From CAYVQF01 sp964454015 (lineage in GTDB: Bacteria; Myxococcota_A; Bradymonadia; UBA4248): 64,000 bases of DNA. The notes beneath the pieces are model-generated. The model did not search any database and had not been told where the DNA came from. It worked only from the letters and a program-made list of their open reading frames with translations. The stretch covers positions 62,001 to 126,000 of the forward strand of contig CAYVQF010000003.1 in assembly GCA_964454015.1 (NCBI GenBank). The letters are read 5' to 3'. Below are positions 8,479-16,694 of the stretch, in pieces. The stretch's first letter is position 1. Each line of letters starts with the position of its first letter. Made by a program: the position numbers and the translations under genes.

Positions 8479-10385
8479 GCGAGCATCGTCAGGTGATGTC
8501 TGGGCTTTGGTGGGTGCCCCTATGGGGGATCACGGCGGCGCTGCTGCTGGTGACGCCGGCCCAGGCGCAGGTCCCGCGTTGGGAGGCGGCCGAGGCGAGC
8601 CTCGCGGGCTTCGAGCACTTGCCCCCCGACGCGCGGATTGCGGCGTTGCAAGCCGCCGCTGCCGACGACATGCTGGCACCCATGGTTTGCTACGGTCTGA
8701 CTCGCGAGCCCGGTGAGGCCGCGGCGGTGGCGCTGCGTACTTTGTTGGCGGCACCTTTGGCGGTGCAGCGCGAAGCATGCGCCCTTGGGGTGATTCGCAG
8801 CTTGGAGGCCAGCCCAGCCTGGCGAGAGCTGGCCAAGGGGCAGCTCCGTTCGGAGGCAGCGCAGCGCTGGCTGCAGTGGCGCCAGCTCTATGACGAGATC
8901 ACGCGCATCCTGGAGGAGGGGGCCTTGTCATGGCTGAGTGTCGCCTCTCAGGAAGCGCTGAGTGCATGCCTGAGCCCAGTGTGGCGGGCCAGCGGCGGGG
9001 GCCCTGGTTTGGCCCTGGTCGCCTCGGAGGAGGCGGCCGCCGCCTGGTGGGCTGGCGATGGGGCCCGGTTGCAGCAGATCCGCGACGACTTGCAGCGCAT
9101 GTTGGCTTCGCGCGAGGAGATAGAGCGGGCCGTCGCGCACTGTGGTCGGGCGCGCGCGGCGGCCGCCATGGAGGTGACGACGCCACCCGATGCGGACGAG
9201 CCGCAGGAACTTTCGCCGCGCCTTTTTGGCGTGCGCGTCGAGGCGGGCTACCTTTATGACAGCGATGGGACCTTTTTGCTCGGCCAAGGTGAAGCTGTGG
9301 AGGAGGCCCACCGGGGCGTGGCGCGTCTGCAGCTCGTCTATGCCCATCGTCCCCAAGCTGAAGATGCTGCTGGGGAGGATGGCGCCCGGCAGGAGGTGGT
9401 GGCCAGCCTTCAGGCGCAGGTGGCGCCAAAGACAGGCGCGGAAGTCTTTCCTTTCAGCGCTTGGTTGACGCTGCGCTGGCGTGATTTCGCGGCGCTGCGC
9501 TACCAGCCGGCGGCGGAAGCCACTGACGTGGAGAGCGGCGCCCTCCAGCGCTGGTGGGAGGTGGGCTTGTCGGCGGGCCTCTACGCGGCCGATGTTGGGG
9601 TGGCTGACGGGCATTGGTTGCCAATGACGCGCTGGGGCAGCGCAGGTCGGGTGGCCTGGCACGAGCGCTGGGTGCTGCCAGCGGGAGAGACCCTGACGCG
9701 GGCGCAAGTCGGCTATGATTTCGCTTTTAGCGCCGAGGGGGTGGCACCAGGTGAGGTGTGGAGTAGCTGGCACCGCCTGGAGGGGGGCTGGACTTGGCGC
9801 TTGCGCGAGGCGCTGGCTTTGGGGCCCATGGCGGCGCTCAGCGCTAGGTGGGGCGCCGCCCATGGCGACGGGCTGGGGGTGGTGAGCGCCTTGGCCTTGC
9901 GCGGCGCTGGGCTTGACGAGGGAGATTGGCTCCTGGCGTTGGGATATAGTGTGGTGCTGGGGCTCTCGGACGACGTGGGTGGCCGGCATGAGCACGCGCC
10001 CTGGCTTCGCGCCACTTACCGGCATCGTCAGGCGCGGTGGCAGGATGGATGGGTTGGTGAGGTTTCGGCGAGTTATGGGGCGAATCCCGATGGGCGTTGG
10101 GCCTGGGCCTTGGTCGAGGAGCGGGTGAGCGCAGGGATGCAGTGGGCCGATGCCTTCGATCGGCCCTGGGGAGGGCTGCGCTGGTTCGCGGCGCGCGGGC
10201 GCGGCGAGGACACGGCGCTGCTCTATGCCGGGATGGAATGGGGGGCAGTGCTGCCTTTGACGCATGGATTGTACATGCGGGCGCAGGGGGAGGTGGCAGG
10301 GGTGCGTGACCAGCGCCGCGGGGAGTCGCTGACCTTGCGTTGGTGGCTATCAGGAATGTTGGGGTGGGACGCGTCATGGCAATGA
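8475..10385 (+). CDS. Exported beta-rich envelope protein, second member of cassette
   Basis: 636 residues from the ATG at 8475, which overlaps the TGA of the previous gene. WVPLWGITAALLLVTPAQAQ is a signal peptide. Residues about 30-235 are helical, of HEAT/TPR type (PPDARIAALQAAAADDML, AVALRTLLAAPLAVQREAC). From about 250 strands alternate with polar turns (RLFGVRVEAGYLYDSDG, AWLTLRWRDFAALRY, GLYMRAQGEVAGV), and the chain ends at WLSGMLGWDASWQ, consistent with a barrel. The architecture repeats that of the preceding gene, so the two may be distant paralogues or partners in one outer-membrane complex. Its own stop overlaps the start region of the TPR gene downstream. Confidence 0.68.
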   Translation: MSEHRQVMSGLWWVPLWGITAALLLVTPAQAQVPRWEAAEASLAGFEHLPPDARIAALQAAAADDMLAPMVCYGLTREPGEAAAVALRTLLAAPLAVQREACALGVIRSLEASPAWRELAKGQLRSEAAQRWLQWRQLYDEITRILEEGALSWLSVASQEALSACLSPVWRASGGGPGLALVASEEAAAAWWAGDGARLQQIRDDLQRMLASREEIERAVAHCGRARAAAAMEVTTPPDADEPQELSPRLFGVRVEAGYLYDSDGTFLLGQGEAVEEAHRGVARLQLVYAHRPQAEDAAGEDGARQEVVASLQAQVAPKTGAEVFPFSAWLTLRWRDFAALRYQPAAEATDVESGALQRWWEVGLSAGLYAADVGVADGHWLPMTRWGSAGRVAWHERWVLPAGETLTRAQVGYDFAFSAEGVAPGEVWSSWHRLEGGWTWRLREALALGPMAALSARWGAAHGDGLGVVSALALRGAGLDEGDWLLALGYSVVLGLSDDVGGRHEHAPWLRATYRHRQARWQDGWVGEVSASYGANPDGRWAWALVEERVSAGMQWADAFDRPWGGLRWFAARGRGEDTALLYAGMEWGAVLPLTHGLYMRAQGEVAGVRDQRRGESLTLRWWLSGMLGWDASWQ

Positions 10386-12901
10386 GGCAGTGGCAGAGGT
10401 GGAAGACGCTGCTTGGGGTGCTCTTGCTGTGGCTGGCCGCCAGCGGCACGGGGTGGGCTGAGCCGTGGGAGGTCAGCGATGGGCAGCGCGAGGAGAAGAT
10501 CTTGGCGCGCTTTTTCGTGATCGTCGAGTCGGATCCCATGAACGATTACGCCTTCAAGCAAGTGGTTCAGCGGGCCAAGCTCCAGGGGACCTTCACGGCC
10601 CATGTAGAGAGCTATAGGAGCAGGCAAGCCAAGAGCCCCGATGACGCGCGTCTGGCATTGGTGACGGCCCGCATGGTGGCGGCGAGCGGTGACTGGGCTG
10701 GCGCGGTGCATCTCTATTCAGAGGTGCTCCGGCTGCGGCCCGACGACCACGCCGTGTTGCGCCTCTTGGCCCAGACTCAGCACGACGCTGGCCAGGCGGA
10801 GGCGGCGTTGGCGACCTACGCCCGCGCCATCGAGCTGGCCGAGGTGGGACAAGAACGGCGGGAAATGCAGCGGGAACGGGCTGCATTGCTGCGCAACTTG
10901 GGGCGCAGCGACGAGGCGCTCACCGCCACCCTGGAGATGGTCGCCGACGCGCCCAGAGATCGCTACTTGCGTTGGGAAGTGGCGGCGCTCCTCGAAGATG
11001 CAGGGCGTTACGAGGCTGCGTTGGAGCAGTACCGCGCCGCAGGGCGCTTGGCGGACAAGAATATCCCGGAGCGCTACCGAGCTGAGCTGTCGGTGGCGCA
11101 GACGCTGGTGCGTCTTCAGCGCTACGACGAGGCCTATGCGGCCTTCGAGGCGCTCATGGCCAACACCAAAGCTGGGCATTGGCTCTTCGCCGCGGCCCGT
11201 GATGGCTTGGTGGATGCCCACCGCCGGGCGGGCCAAGTCGAGCTGCTCTTACAACGCCTGGATGGGGTCCTGAGTAAGAGCCCCAAGGCGAAGTGGGCCC
11301 AATGGGAGCGCGCCTGTGCCCTGGATGATTTGGGCCGCGTGGTTGAGGCGGGGGATGCCTATGCGTACTACTTCAAAGCCTATGATGGGGAAGATTTGGG
11401 GCAGCGGCAGCGCTACCTGGCTTGGCTCTTGACGCAGGGGGACTCGGCGCGCTTTGCCGAGCTGAGCCAGCGCTGGGTGGAGAACGCCGAGGATGAGGCC
11501 ACGCGCTGGGTGATCCTTTCGGGCTGGGTGCGAGAACGCGCGCGCGGGGCGCTTCCCCCGTTTGAAGCCTATGCCATCGTCCGCGCCTACGAAGACGCTT
11601 TTCGCAGCCCCGTGCTCCTGGCGTCCTTGGCGCAGCTCTACCTCGAGCTGGGGGAGAGTGGCGACACGCGGCAGCGTGCCGCGCTCCTGCTCGAACGCGC
11701 ATTGGCCATAGAGCCGCAGCGAGAGAGCCTCTACGTGGCGTTGTTGGATGTACTGCTTCCCAACGAGGAGGCGCTCCTCGCGCGTCTGGAGGCGTGGCGT
11801 CAAGGCCCGTCGTTGACACGTGAGGTGTTGTTGGCCTTGACGCGTCGTTTGGTCGAGGCGCGACGCCTGGAGCTGGCGCAGCGACTGTTGCAGGACAGCA
11901 CGGTGCTCTCGCTCCAGGAGATGGAAGTGCGGTTGCTGATGGCGCAAGGGGACGGGGCGCTCGGCGTCGATGAGCGCCTCCAGACCTGGACCCAGCTCAT
12001 GTTGGCGACGGACGATGCGGAGATCTTGCGCGAGGTGTGTCGCCCCTTCATGCGCACGGTCCTCGCCACGGGGCTGGCGGCGGATCTCCTGACGTGGGTG
12101 GCGGACGAGATGGCGTGGTCCCCCGAGCCGGCGCGCTACCTGCGGCTGGAGATGCTGCTGCGTCTGGTGGTGGGTGAGGTCGAGGTGGCGGTGGCTTTGG
12201 CCGAGCACCTGACCGATGTGACCTTTCCCTTGGCTTTGGACGAGAGCGTCCTGGATGTGCTGAGCGCTGTGGACCCGCAGGTGGCCCTGCGCTGGGCCTC
12301 TTTTCTTCGTTCGCGTCGCCAGCATGCGGCGACGCACTACGAGTTGCGGGCCATTGGTGCGGCGCTGCTGGTGTTGGAGCAGGGTGCCGGTTGGCGCGGC
12401 GAATTCGGCCCGGTCGATCAGTTGGCGGCAGAGATCTTGGTCCGACGCCTCAACGCGGTGCTCGAAGCGAGTGGCGAAGGGGTCGCTTCCTGGTTGAGTG
12501 GGGCCGACTATTTTCGTCGCTTGCGCCGTTTCTCGAGTGCCAGGCGCGCCTATCGGGTGGCGCTGGGGCTGGCGCCGACCATGGTGGAGGCGCGCTTGTC
12601 CTTGGCCGATTTGCTCCTCACTGAGGCGCGCCGCAGCGACACGCCGGGTCTGGCAGAGGATGCTTTTACGCTGGCGACCGAGGCCTATGAGGTGCTCTGG
12701 GAGGGGATCTTGCTCGCCCCGGATGCACTGATCCTACGGGATTTGCTGGAGGTTCTTTTTGTGGCATCGAGAGAGGCGCGTCGTGATGTCATGAGTGAGC
12801 TGAGCGTGTTGCTGGTGTCGGCGCCGACGCCCTTGCGGCGAGATCTGGAGGCAGCGCTGCTCTTCTTCACCCGGCCCATGCCGACCCTCGCGGGGCCGTG
12901 A
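10376..12901 (+). CDS. Exported tetratricopeptide-repeat protein, third member of cassette
   Basis: 841 residues from the ATG at 10376; the ATG at 10382 forms an exact ATGA overlap with the previous stop and is equally possible. A signal peptide (LGVLLLWLAASGTGWA) is followed by TPR helix pairs over most of the length, clearest at RLLAQTQHDAGQAEAALATY, ALLRNLGRSDEALTATLEMV, EDAGRYEAALEQYRAAGR and ARRAYRVALGLAPTMVEARL. It should be a periplasmic scaffold. Known exporters of secreted polysaccharides pair a periplasmic TPR with an outer-membrane barrel (AlgK/AlgE, PelB, BcsC). The same pairing is visible here, but no synthase or glycosyltransferase lies nearby, so that role is only a possibility. 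Confidence 0.78.
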   Translation: MAMRQWQRWKTLLGVLLLWLAASGTGWAEPWEVSDGQREEKILARFFVIVESDPMNDYAFKQVVQRAKLQGTFTAHVESYRSRQAKSPDDARLALVTARMVAASGDWAGAVHLYSEVLRLRPDDHAVLRLLAQTQHDAGQAEAALATYARAIELAEVGQERREMQRERAALLRNLGRSDEALTATLEMVADAPRDRYLRWEVAALLEDAGRYEAALEQYRAAGRLADKNIPERYRAELSVAQTLVRLQRYDEAYAAFEALMANTKAGHWLFAAARDGLVDAHRRAGQVELLLQRLDGVLSKSPKAKWAQWERACALDDLGRVVEAGDAYAYYFKAYDGEDLGQRQRYLAWLLTQGDSARFAELSQRWVENAEDEATRWVILSGWVRERARGALPPFEAYAIVRAYEDAFRSPVLLASLAQLYLELGESGDTRQRAALLLERALAIEPQRESLYVALLDVLLPNEEALLARLEAWRQGPSLTREVLLALTRRLVEARRLELAQRLLQDSTVLSLQEMEVRLLMAQGDGALGVDERLQTWTQLMLATDDAEILREVCRPFMRTVLATGLAADLLTWVADEMAWSPEPARYLRLEMLLRLVVGEVEVAVALAEHLTDVTFPLALDESVLDVLSAVDPQVALRWASFLRSRRQHAATHYELRAIGAALLVLEQGAGWRGEFGPVDQLAAEILVRRLNAVLEASGEGVASWLSGADYFRRLRRFSSARRAYRVALGLAPTMVEARLSLADLLLTEARRSDTPGLAEDAFTLATEAYEVLWEGILLAPDALILRDLLEVLFVASREARRDVMSELSVLLVSAPTPLRRDLEAALLFFTRPMPTLAGP

Positions 12902-13006
12902 CCCTTCTCGCCGGGCGCTGGGCCTGTTAGTTTCAGCGGCGCTTCGAGTCGTTCTGCAGCGGCGCAACCGTTGGTGGTTGGCTAGCATCCAAGGGTGGGA
13001 GGTGAA

Positions 13007-13996
13007 ATGGAGCGTCCGTGTCATGTGGTGGGAATGGATATTGGTGGTACCAATGCGCGCGCGGCGCTGGTCGCCTGGGACGGTCATGGGGGCACTTTGG
13101 TCGCCGACAGGCGGGTGCGCATTCGCGGCGCGACGTCCCCCGAGGAGATTGTAGGCGTCGTCGAGCGCTTGGTGGTGGCGTGTTGTGCGGACGGCGGTGT
13201 GCCCGTCGAGGAGATCCAGGGCGTCGGCATTGGTTTCGCTGGCCAGCTCAGTCGTGACGGACGGGTGGTGCTGAATTCGCCGAATTTATTTTGGCGCGAT
13301 GTGCCATTTGCCGCCATGTTGGAGGCGGCGCTCTCGGTGCGCCGAGTGGTGCTGGCCAACGATCTCAACGCCATCGTGTGGGGTGAGTGTCAGCAGGGGG
13401 CCGGACGGGGCTTTGACGACGTCCTGGCGCTCTATGTTGGGACAGGGATTGGGGCCGGAGTGGTACACCGAGGGCGTCTGTTGACGGGCTATGGCGGTAA
13501 CGCTGGGGAGCTGGGCCACGCCAAAGTGCCAGGTCTGACGGCGTCTTGCGGCTGTGGCCAGGTTGGCTGTGTCGAGGCTTTGGCGGGCGGGCGCGCGATC
13601 GAGGAGCGGGTGGCGCGCGATGTGGCTGCGGGTCTGGCTGCAGGAATGGAGGCGTATTTGCGCCCGCAGACGGCGCCGAGTGCGGTGGAAGTCGAGCTGG
13701 CGGCGCATGCCGGCGTGAGCTACGCCTTGGCCCTCTGGGACGAGGTGGCGGCGGCGATCGCCGACGTGCTGAGCGCCGCCTTGGCGACGCTGAACCCGCG
13801 CGCTTTGCTGTTGGGTGGGGGGGTGCTGGAAGGGTGTCCCGTGCTGCGGGCGCGTCTGGTGGCGCGTCTGTCGGAGCGGGTGGCCGAGGTCATTTGGCGG
13901 GATGTGACCGTGCTGACGCCGCACTTACCGGGTGACGCGGGGATTTTGGGTGCGGCATTCTTGGCGCTTCCTGAACTTGGAACGCCGTCTGGCTGA
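13007..13996 (+). CDS. ROK-family sugar kinase (glucokinase-like)
   Basis: 329 residues; ATG at 13007 with GGGAGGTG upstream. ROK proteins phosphorylate glucose or related hexoses/N-acetylhexosamines with ATP, or act as sugar-sensing repressors. The ATP phosphate-1 motif GMDIGGTNARAAL begins at about residue 8. There is a glycine-rich GTGIGAGVVHRGRLL, then GELGHAKV and the zinc-binding ROK signature CGCGQVGCVEALAGG, followed by LLLGGGVLEGCP near the C-terminus. No DNA-binding helix-turn-helix precedes the kinase domain, so an enzyme rather than a repressor is expected. It stands 105 bp after the TPR gene and may be transcribed with it or alone. The sugar cannot be decided from sequence. Confidence 0.88.
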   Translation: MERPCHVVGMDIGGTNARAALVAWDGHGGTLVADRRVRIRGATSPEEIVGVVERLVVACCADGGVPVEEIQGVGIGFAGQLSRDGRVVLNSPNLFWRDVPFAAMLEAALSVRRVVLANDLNAIVWGECQQGAGRGFDDVLALYVGTGIGAGVVHRGRLLTGYGGNAGELGHAKVPGLTASCGCGQVGCVEALAGGRAIEERVARDVAAGLAAGMEAYLRPQTAPSAVEVELAAHAGVSYALALWDEVAAAIADVLSAALATLNPRALLLGGGVLEGCPVLRARLVARLSERVAEVIWRDVTVLTPHLPGDAGILGAAFLALPELGTPSG

Positions 13997-14314
13997 CGGC
14001 CCACCCGGCGCCGGTGCTCAGGCGAAGCCAAGCGCGGGCAACATGGCCCACCAGTAGAGGGCCGGCCAAGCTGGCCGTGGCACATCGTGGCGTTCACTGT
14101 GGTAGGGTTGACCGGGAAATGACGCGCGTGTTATCGGAAAGAGCGTGTGATGTCGCCCCTATAGGGCCTAGATGCGCAGCAAGTTGTGGTCATCTGCCCC
14201 CACCGTGGTCGCGATCGAGGAATATTGACCCTGGATTGGGTGTGTTTGACAGGTGTGCCTGGTTGGCTGTTCGACAGCGTAAGGATGTGGGGTTTGTCGA
14301 TGGTGGTGCAAGTT
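13997..14314 (+). other. Intergenic region upstream of PPC-like lipoprotein
   Basis: 318 bp without a supported gene. It contains a perfect 10-bp palindrome, CCCTATAGGG, at 14157-14166 and a TTGACC (14108-14113) with TTATCG 17 bases downstream, a weak sigma-70-like pair. Frames that cross the region have no recognisable protein. The promoter of the lipoprotein gene probably lies here, but I cannot fix it. Confidence 0.4.
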
Positions 14315-14737
14315 ATGAGGCTTTTCTTCGTCATGGCGTGGGTGCTGCTCTTCTCCGTCGCGTGCAACGTGCAGAAAGATCCCAACCGCAACTCTGGACC
14401 CGACGGCGATCGCATGGGGGCGGTGGAGATACCCCTCAACCGCACCATCATCGACAACGTCAGTTGGGTCGATGGCGATATGACCGACTGGAAGTACTTC
14501 CGGGTGCCCACCCAGGGCATCATCGAGGTGGTCATCTCCTTCGACAACGCCGCCGCCAAGGGAATCGTCATCATCAGGCGCGCCACGGGCGAGCAGATCT
14601 CGCGCCTCGAGCACAAGGCCGAGCCGAGACTGCAGCAAACCTTCCGCGCCGATCCCGGGGTCTACTATCTGGAAATCTTTGCCCAGACCGAGCGCAGCGA
14701 CTACACCCTGGAGGTCTTGTTCGAACAGGAGTTCTAA
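14315..14737 (+). CDS. Small lipoprotein with a PPC-like beta-sandwich domain
   Basis: 140 residues from the ATG at 14315, chosen because MRLFFVMAWVLLFSVAC is a compact signal with lipobox; ATGs at 14285 and 14300 are alternatives. After a short polar linker, residues about 45-140 follow the bacterial pre-peptidase C-terminal (PPC) pattern: an opening SWVDGDMTDWKYFRVP, strands IIEVVISFDN and GIVIIRRATG, and a closing GVYYLEIFAQTERSDYTLEV. Such domains are non-catalytic and usually sit beside secreted enzymes or act in binding. Here the domain is alone on a lipid anchor, 133 bp before the PP2C gene and in the same direction. No partner is evident. Confidence 0.7.
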   Translation: MRLFFVMAWVLLFSVACNVQKDPNRNSGPDGDRMGAVEIPLNRTIIDNVSWVDGDMTDWKYFRVPTQGIIEVVISFDNAAAKGIVIIRRATGEQISRLEHKAEPRLQQTFRADPGVYYLEIFAQTERSDYTLEVLFEQEF

Positions 14738-14870
14738 GTCTGCCACGCCTGGCTTTGGGCACGCATTGCCAAAGCCGGAGAGGGTCTCGAGGCGCACCTG
14801 GAGGCGCACGCAAGGGAATGGCTTCGCTTAGGGGTATCAAGGGTTTTCCGACGCTTAGGGGGCGCGCTCC

Positions 14871-16676
14871 ATGACCATTCGGCTGAAAAGTGCCGGCAAA
14901 ACTGATGTTGGCCTGAAGCGCTCTGAAAACGAAGATAACTTCATCATGTTGCCCGACCATGGCCTCTACGTCGTGGCCGATGGCATGGGCGGACATGCCT
15001 CGGGCAAAGTCGCCAGCACCCTCACCGTGACCCACGTCACGGAGTTCGTCTGTTCCATGGCCAAACAGCCCGGCTTCGACTTCCCCTACGGACGCGAACC
15101 AGGCAACTCCTTCGAAGCCAACGTCCTGGTCAACGCCATCAAGTACGCCAACGAACGGGTCTTCATCCAAAGCTGCAAAGATCGCGCGATGGAAGGCATG
15201 GGGACGACCATCACCGCCATCCTCACCACGCCGCAATCCCTGGTCCTGGCCCACGTGGGGGATTCGCGCATCTACCGCCTGCGCGCCGGCGAGCTGGCAC
15301 AGCTCACCGTCGACCACTCTCTGCTCAACCACTTGATCTCCATCGGGGAAGTCAAGGCCGAAGACGCAAAGAAATTTGCCAATAAAAATGTCATCCTCCG
15401 CGCCATTGGCCTCAAGGACTACGTCGACGTCTCGGTGCAAGAAGTCGACAAGGTGCCGGGCGACCTCTACATGATGTGCTCTGACGGATTGAGCGATCTG
15501 GTCGAGGATTTCGTCATCCGCGAGGTCCTCAAGACGGCGCCGTCTCTGCCCGATGCCTGCAATCAGCTCATCAAACTGGCCCTGCACGCTGGCGGAAAAG
15601 ACAACGTCACCGTCGTCTGCGTCGAGGTCGAAGCTGCGGGCGACCGCGACGAGGTGCCCGGTCGCTGGAACACGGGCGCCTTCGTACCACCCGCGCCACC
15701 CCAAAACCTCGCCCACTCGGGCGTGCACCCTGCCATACCCCCTCCGCGCGCTCAGCGTGGCATGGCCGCGCCGCCCCCAATGACCGGACCTAGCCCGCGC
15801 GTCGAGGGCCTGGCACCACCTGCCAGCGAACGCATGCACTCCGTGCGCATGCCGCGCAACAGCAAGCCACGGGGGCAAGGCGTACCGCCGACAGGATTGG
15901 AGATGCCGCCACCACCGCGACGGCAGACGGCCATGCCACCGCAGCCCCTCGGAAGGCGCGGGCGTTCGGGCACTCCCCCTGCCCCAATCGACGCAGTGGA
16001 TCCTCTCAACGATGACCTCGAACGCGGCCTCAAACCTGGTGCGCCGACCGCTGCGCCACCGTGGACGCGGAGCCGCTCCGACGTCTTCCCTGCACCCGAG
16101 ACGCATGAAGCCGCACCACCGCGGCCGCCAGCGGCGGAACCAGCGCCACCGCCACCGGGTTCCTTTGTCAGAAGGCCCCAGTCCATAGGACCCACCGCCG
16201 GCACTCGCCCCTTGGGCTTCGCGCCGCCGACACCGCCCCCCCCGCCCGCTGCGGCCGCACCCGCTGCGGGCCCGCCGTCGCCGCGCACCCTGCCCGAGGT
16301 GCGCACCTATCCACCTCCGTCGCCACGGCTCGAGGAGATGGCGGATTCGGAGGGTGTCAATTTGCTCACCTCAGACGACGCCCTCGAAGAGGACTTCGAT
16401 GAGGGCGAATACGAGCCCACCATCCTCGAGATGCCCGTGCTGCGCGTCGATCCCAAGGCGGATGCTGCCAAGAGCCTCGCCTCACCCATGAGCGGTGAAG
16501 GTGTCATCAAGACGCGCCGACCACAGCAGCCCGAGACCTCGGTGATGGTCGATGAGAGCCTGCTGATGCCCTCAGAGACGAGCACTATCGTGGTCGATGA
16601 CAGCCTCTTCGACGAGATGCGCAGCGAGGCCGAACACCCCACACAACGCCTACCTGCCAGCCGCAAGAAACCCTGA
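14871..16676 (+). CDS. PP2C-family Ser/Thr protein phosphatase with Pro-rich tail
   Basis: 601 residues; ATG at 14871 with AGGGGG upstream. Metal-dependent PP2C phosphatases reverse Hanks-type kinase phosphorylation. All metal-site motifs are present: RSENEDNF (about 17-24), VVADGMGGHASGK (about 34-46), GMGTTITAIL, LAHVGDSRIYRL, MMCSDGLSDLV and GGKDNVTVV (about 243), so it should be active. Residues about 265-480 are a long Pro/Arg-rich disordered tail, followed by an acidic section that has no membrane segment. Bacterial stand-alone PP2Cs are about 240-260 residues, so more than half of this protein is extra. The gene converges on a zinc-ribbon/GYF-like gene, sharing a bidirectional hairpin. 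Plausible substrates are the window's kinases or their targets. Confidence 0.93.
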   Translation: MTIRLKSAGKTDVGLKRSENEDNFIMLPDHGLYVVADGMGGHASGKVASTLTVTHVTEFVCSMAKQPGFDFPYGREPGNSFEANVLVNAIKYANERVFIQSCKDRAMEGMGTTITAILTTPQSLVLAHVGDSRIYRLRAGELAQLTVDHSLLNHLISIGEVKAEDAKKFANKNVILRAIGLKDYVDVSVQEVDKVPGDLYMMCSDGLSDLVEDFVIREVLKTAPSLPDACNQLIKLALHAGGKDNVTVVCVEVEAAGDRDEVPGRWNTGAFVPPAPPQNLAHSGVHPAIPPPRAQRGMAAPPPMTGPSPRVEGLAPPASERMHSVRMPRNSKPRGQGVPPTGLEMPPPPRRQTAMPPQPLGRRGRSGTPPAPIDAVDPLNDDLERGLKPGAPTAAPPWTRSRSDVFPAPETHEAAPPRPPAAEPAPPPPGSFVRRPQSIGPTAGTRPLGFAPPTPPPPPAAAAPAAGPPSPRTLPEVRTYPPPSPRLEEMADSEGVNLLTSDDALEEDFDEGEYEPTILEMPVLRVDPKADAAKSLASPMSGEGVIKTRRPQQPETSVMVDESLLMPSETSTIVVDDSLFDEMRSEAEHPTQRLPASRKKP

Positions 16677-16694
16677 AGGTCGAGCCTCAGGGTT
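16669..16694. terminator. Bidirectional hairpin holding both stop codons
   Basis: A perfect 8-bp inverted repeat, AACCCTGA (16669-16676) and TCAGGGTT (16687-16694), with a 10-base loop. The TGA of the PP2C gene and the reverse-strand TGA of the zinc-ribbon gene are both inside the stem, so the hairpin would form at the end of either transcript. There is no T tract, so efficiency is uncertain. Confidence 0.6.

Noticed and set aside
6121..12901. A polysaccharide export operon of Pel, Alg or Bcs type
   Set aside because: The barrel/TPR pairing is suggestive, but no glycosyltransferase, c-di-GMP receptor or modifying enzyme is nearby.
14574..16106. Minus-strand open frame of 510 codons
   Set aside because: It lies opposite the PP2C gene, whose motifs are complete; the antisense product is rich in Arg, Gly and His and matches nothing.
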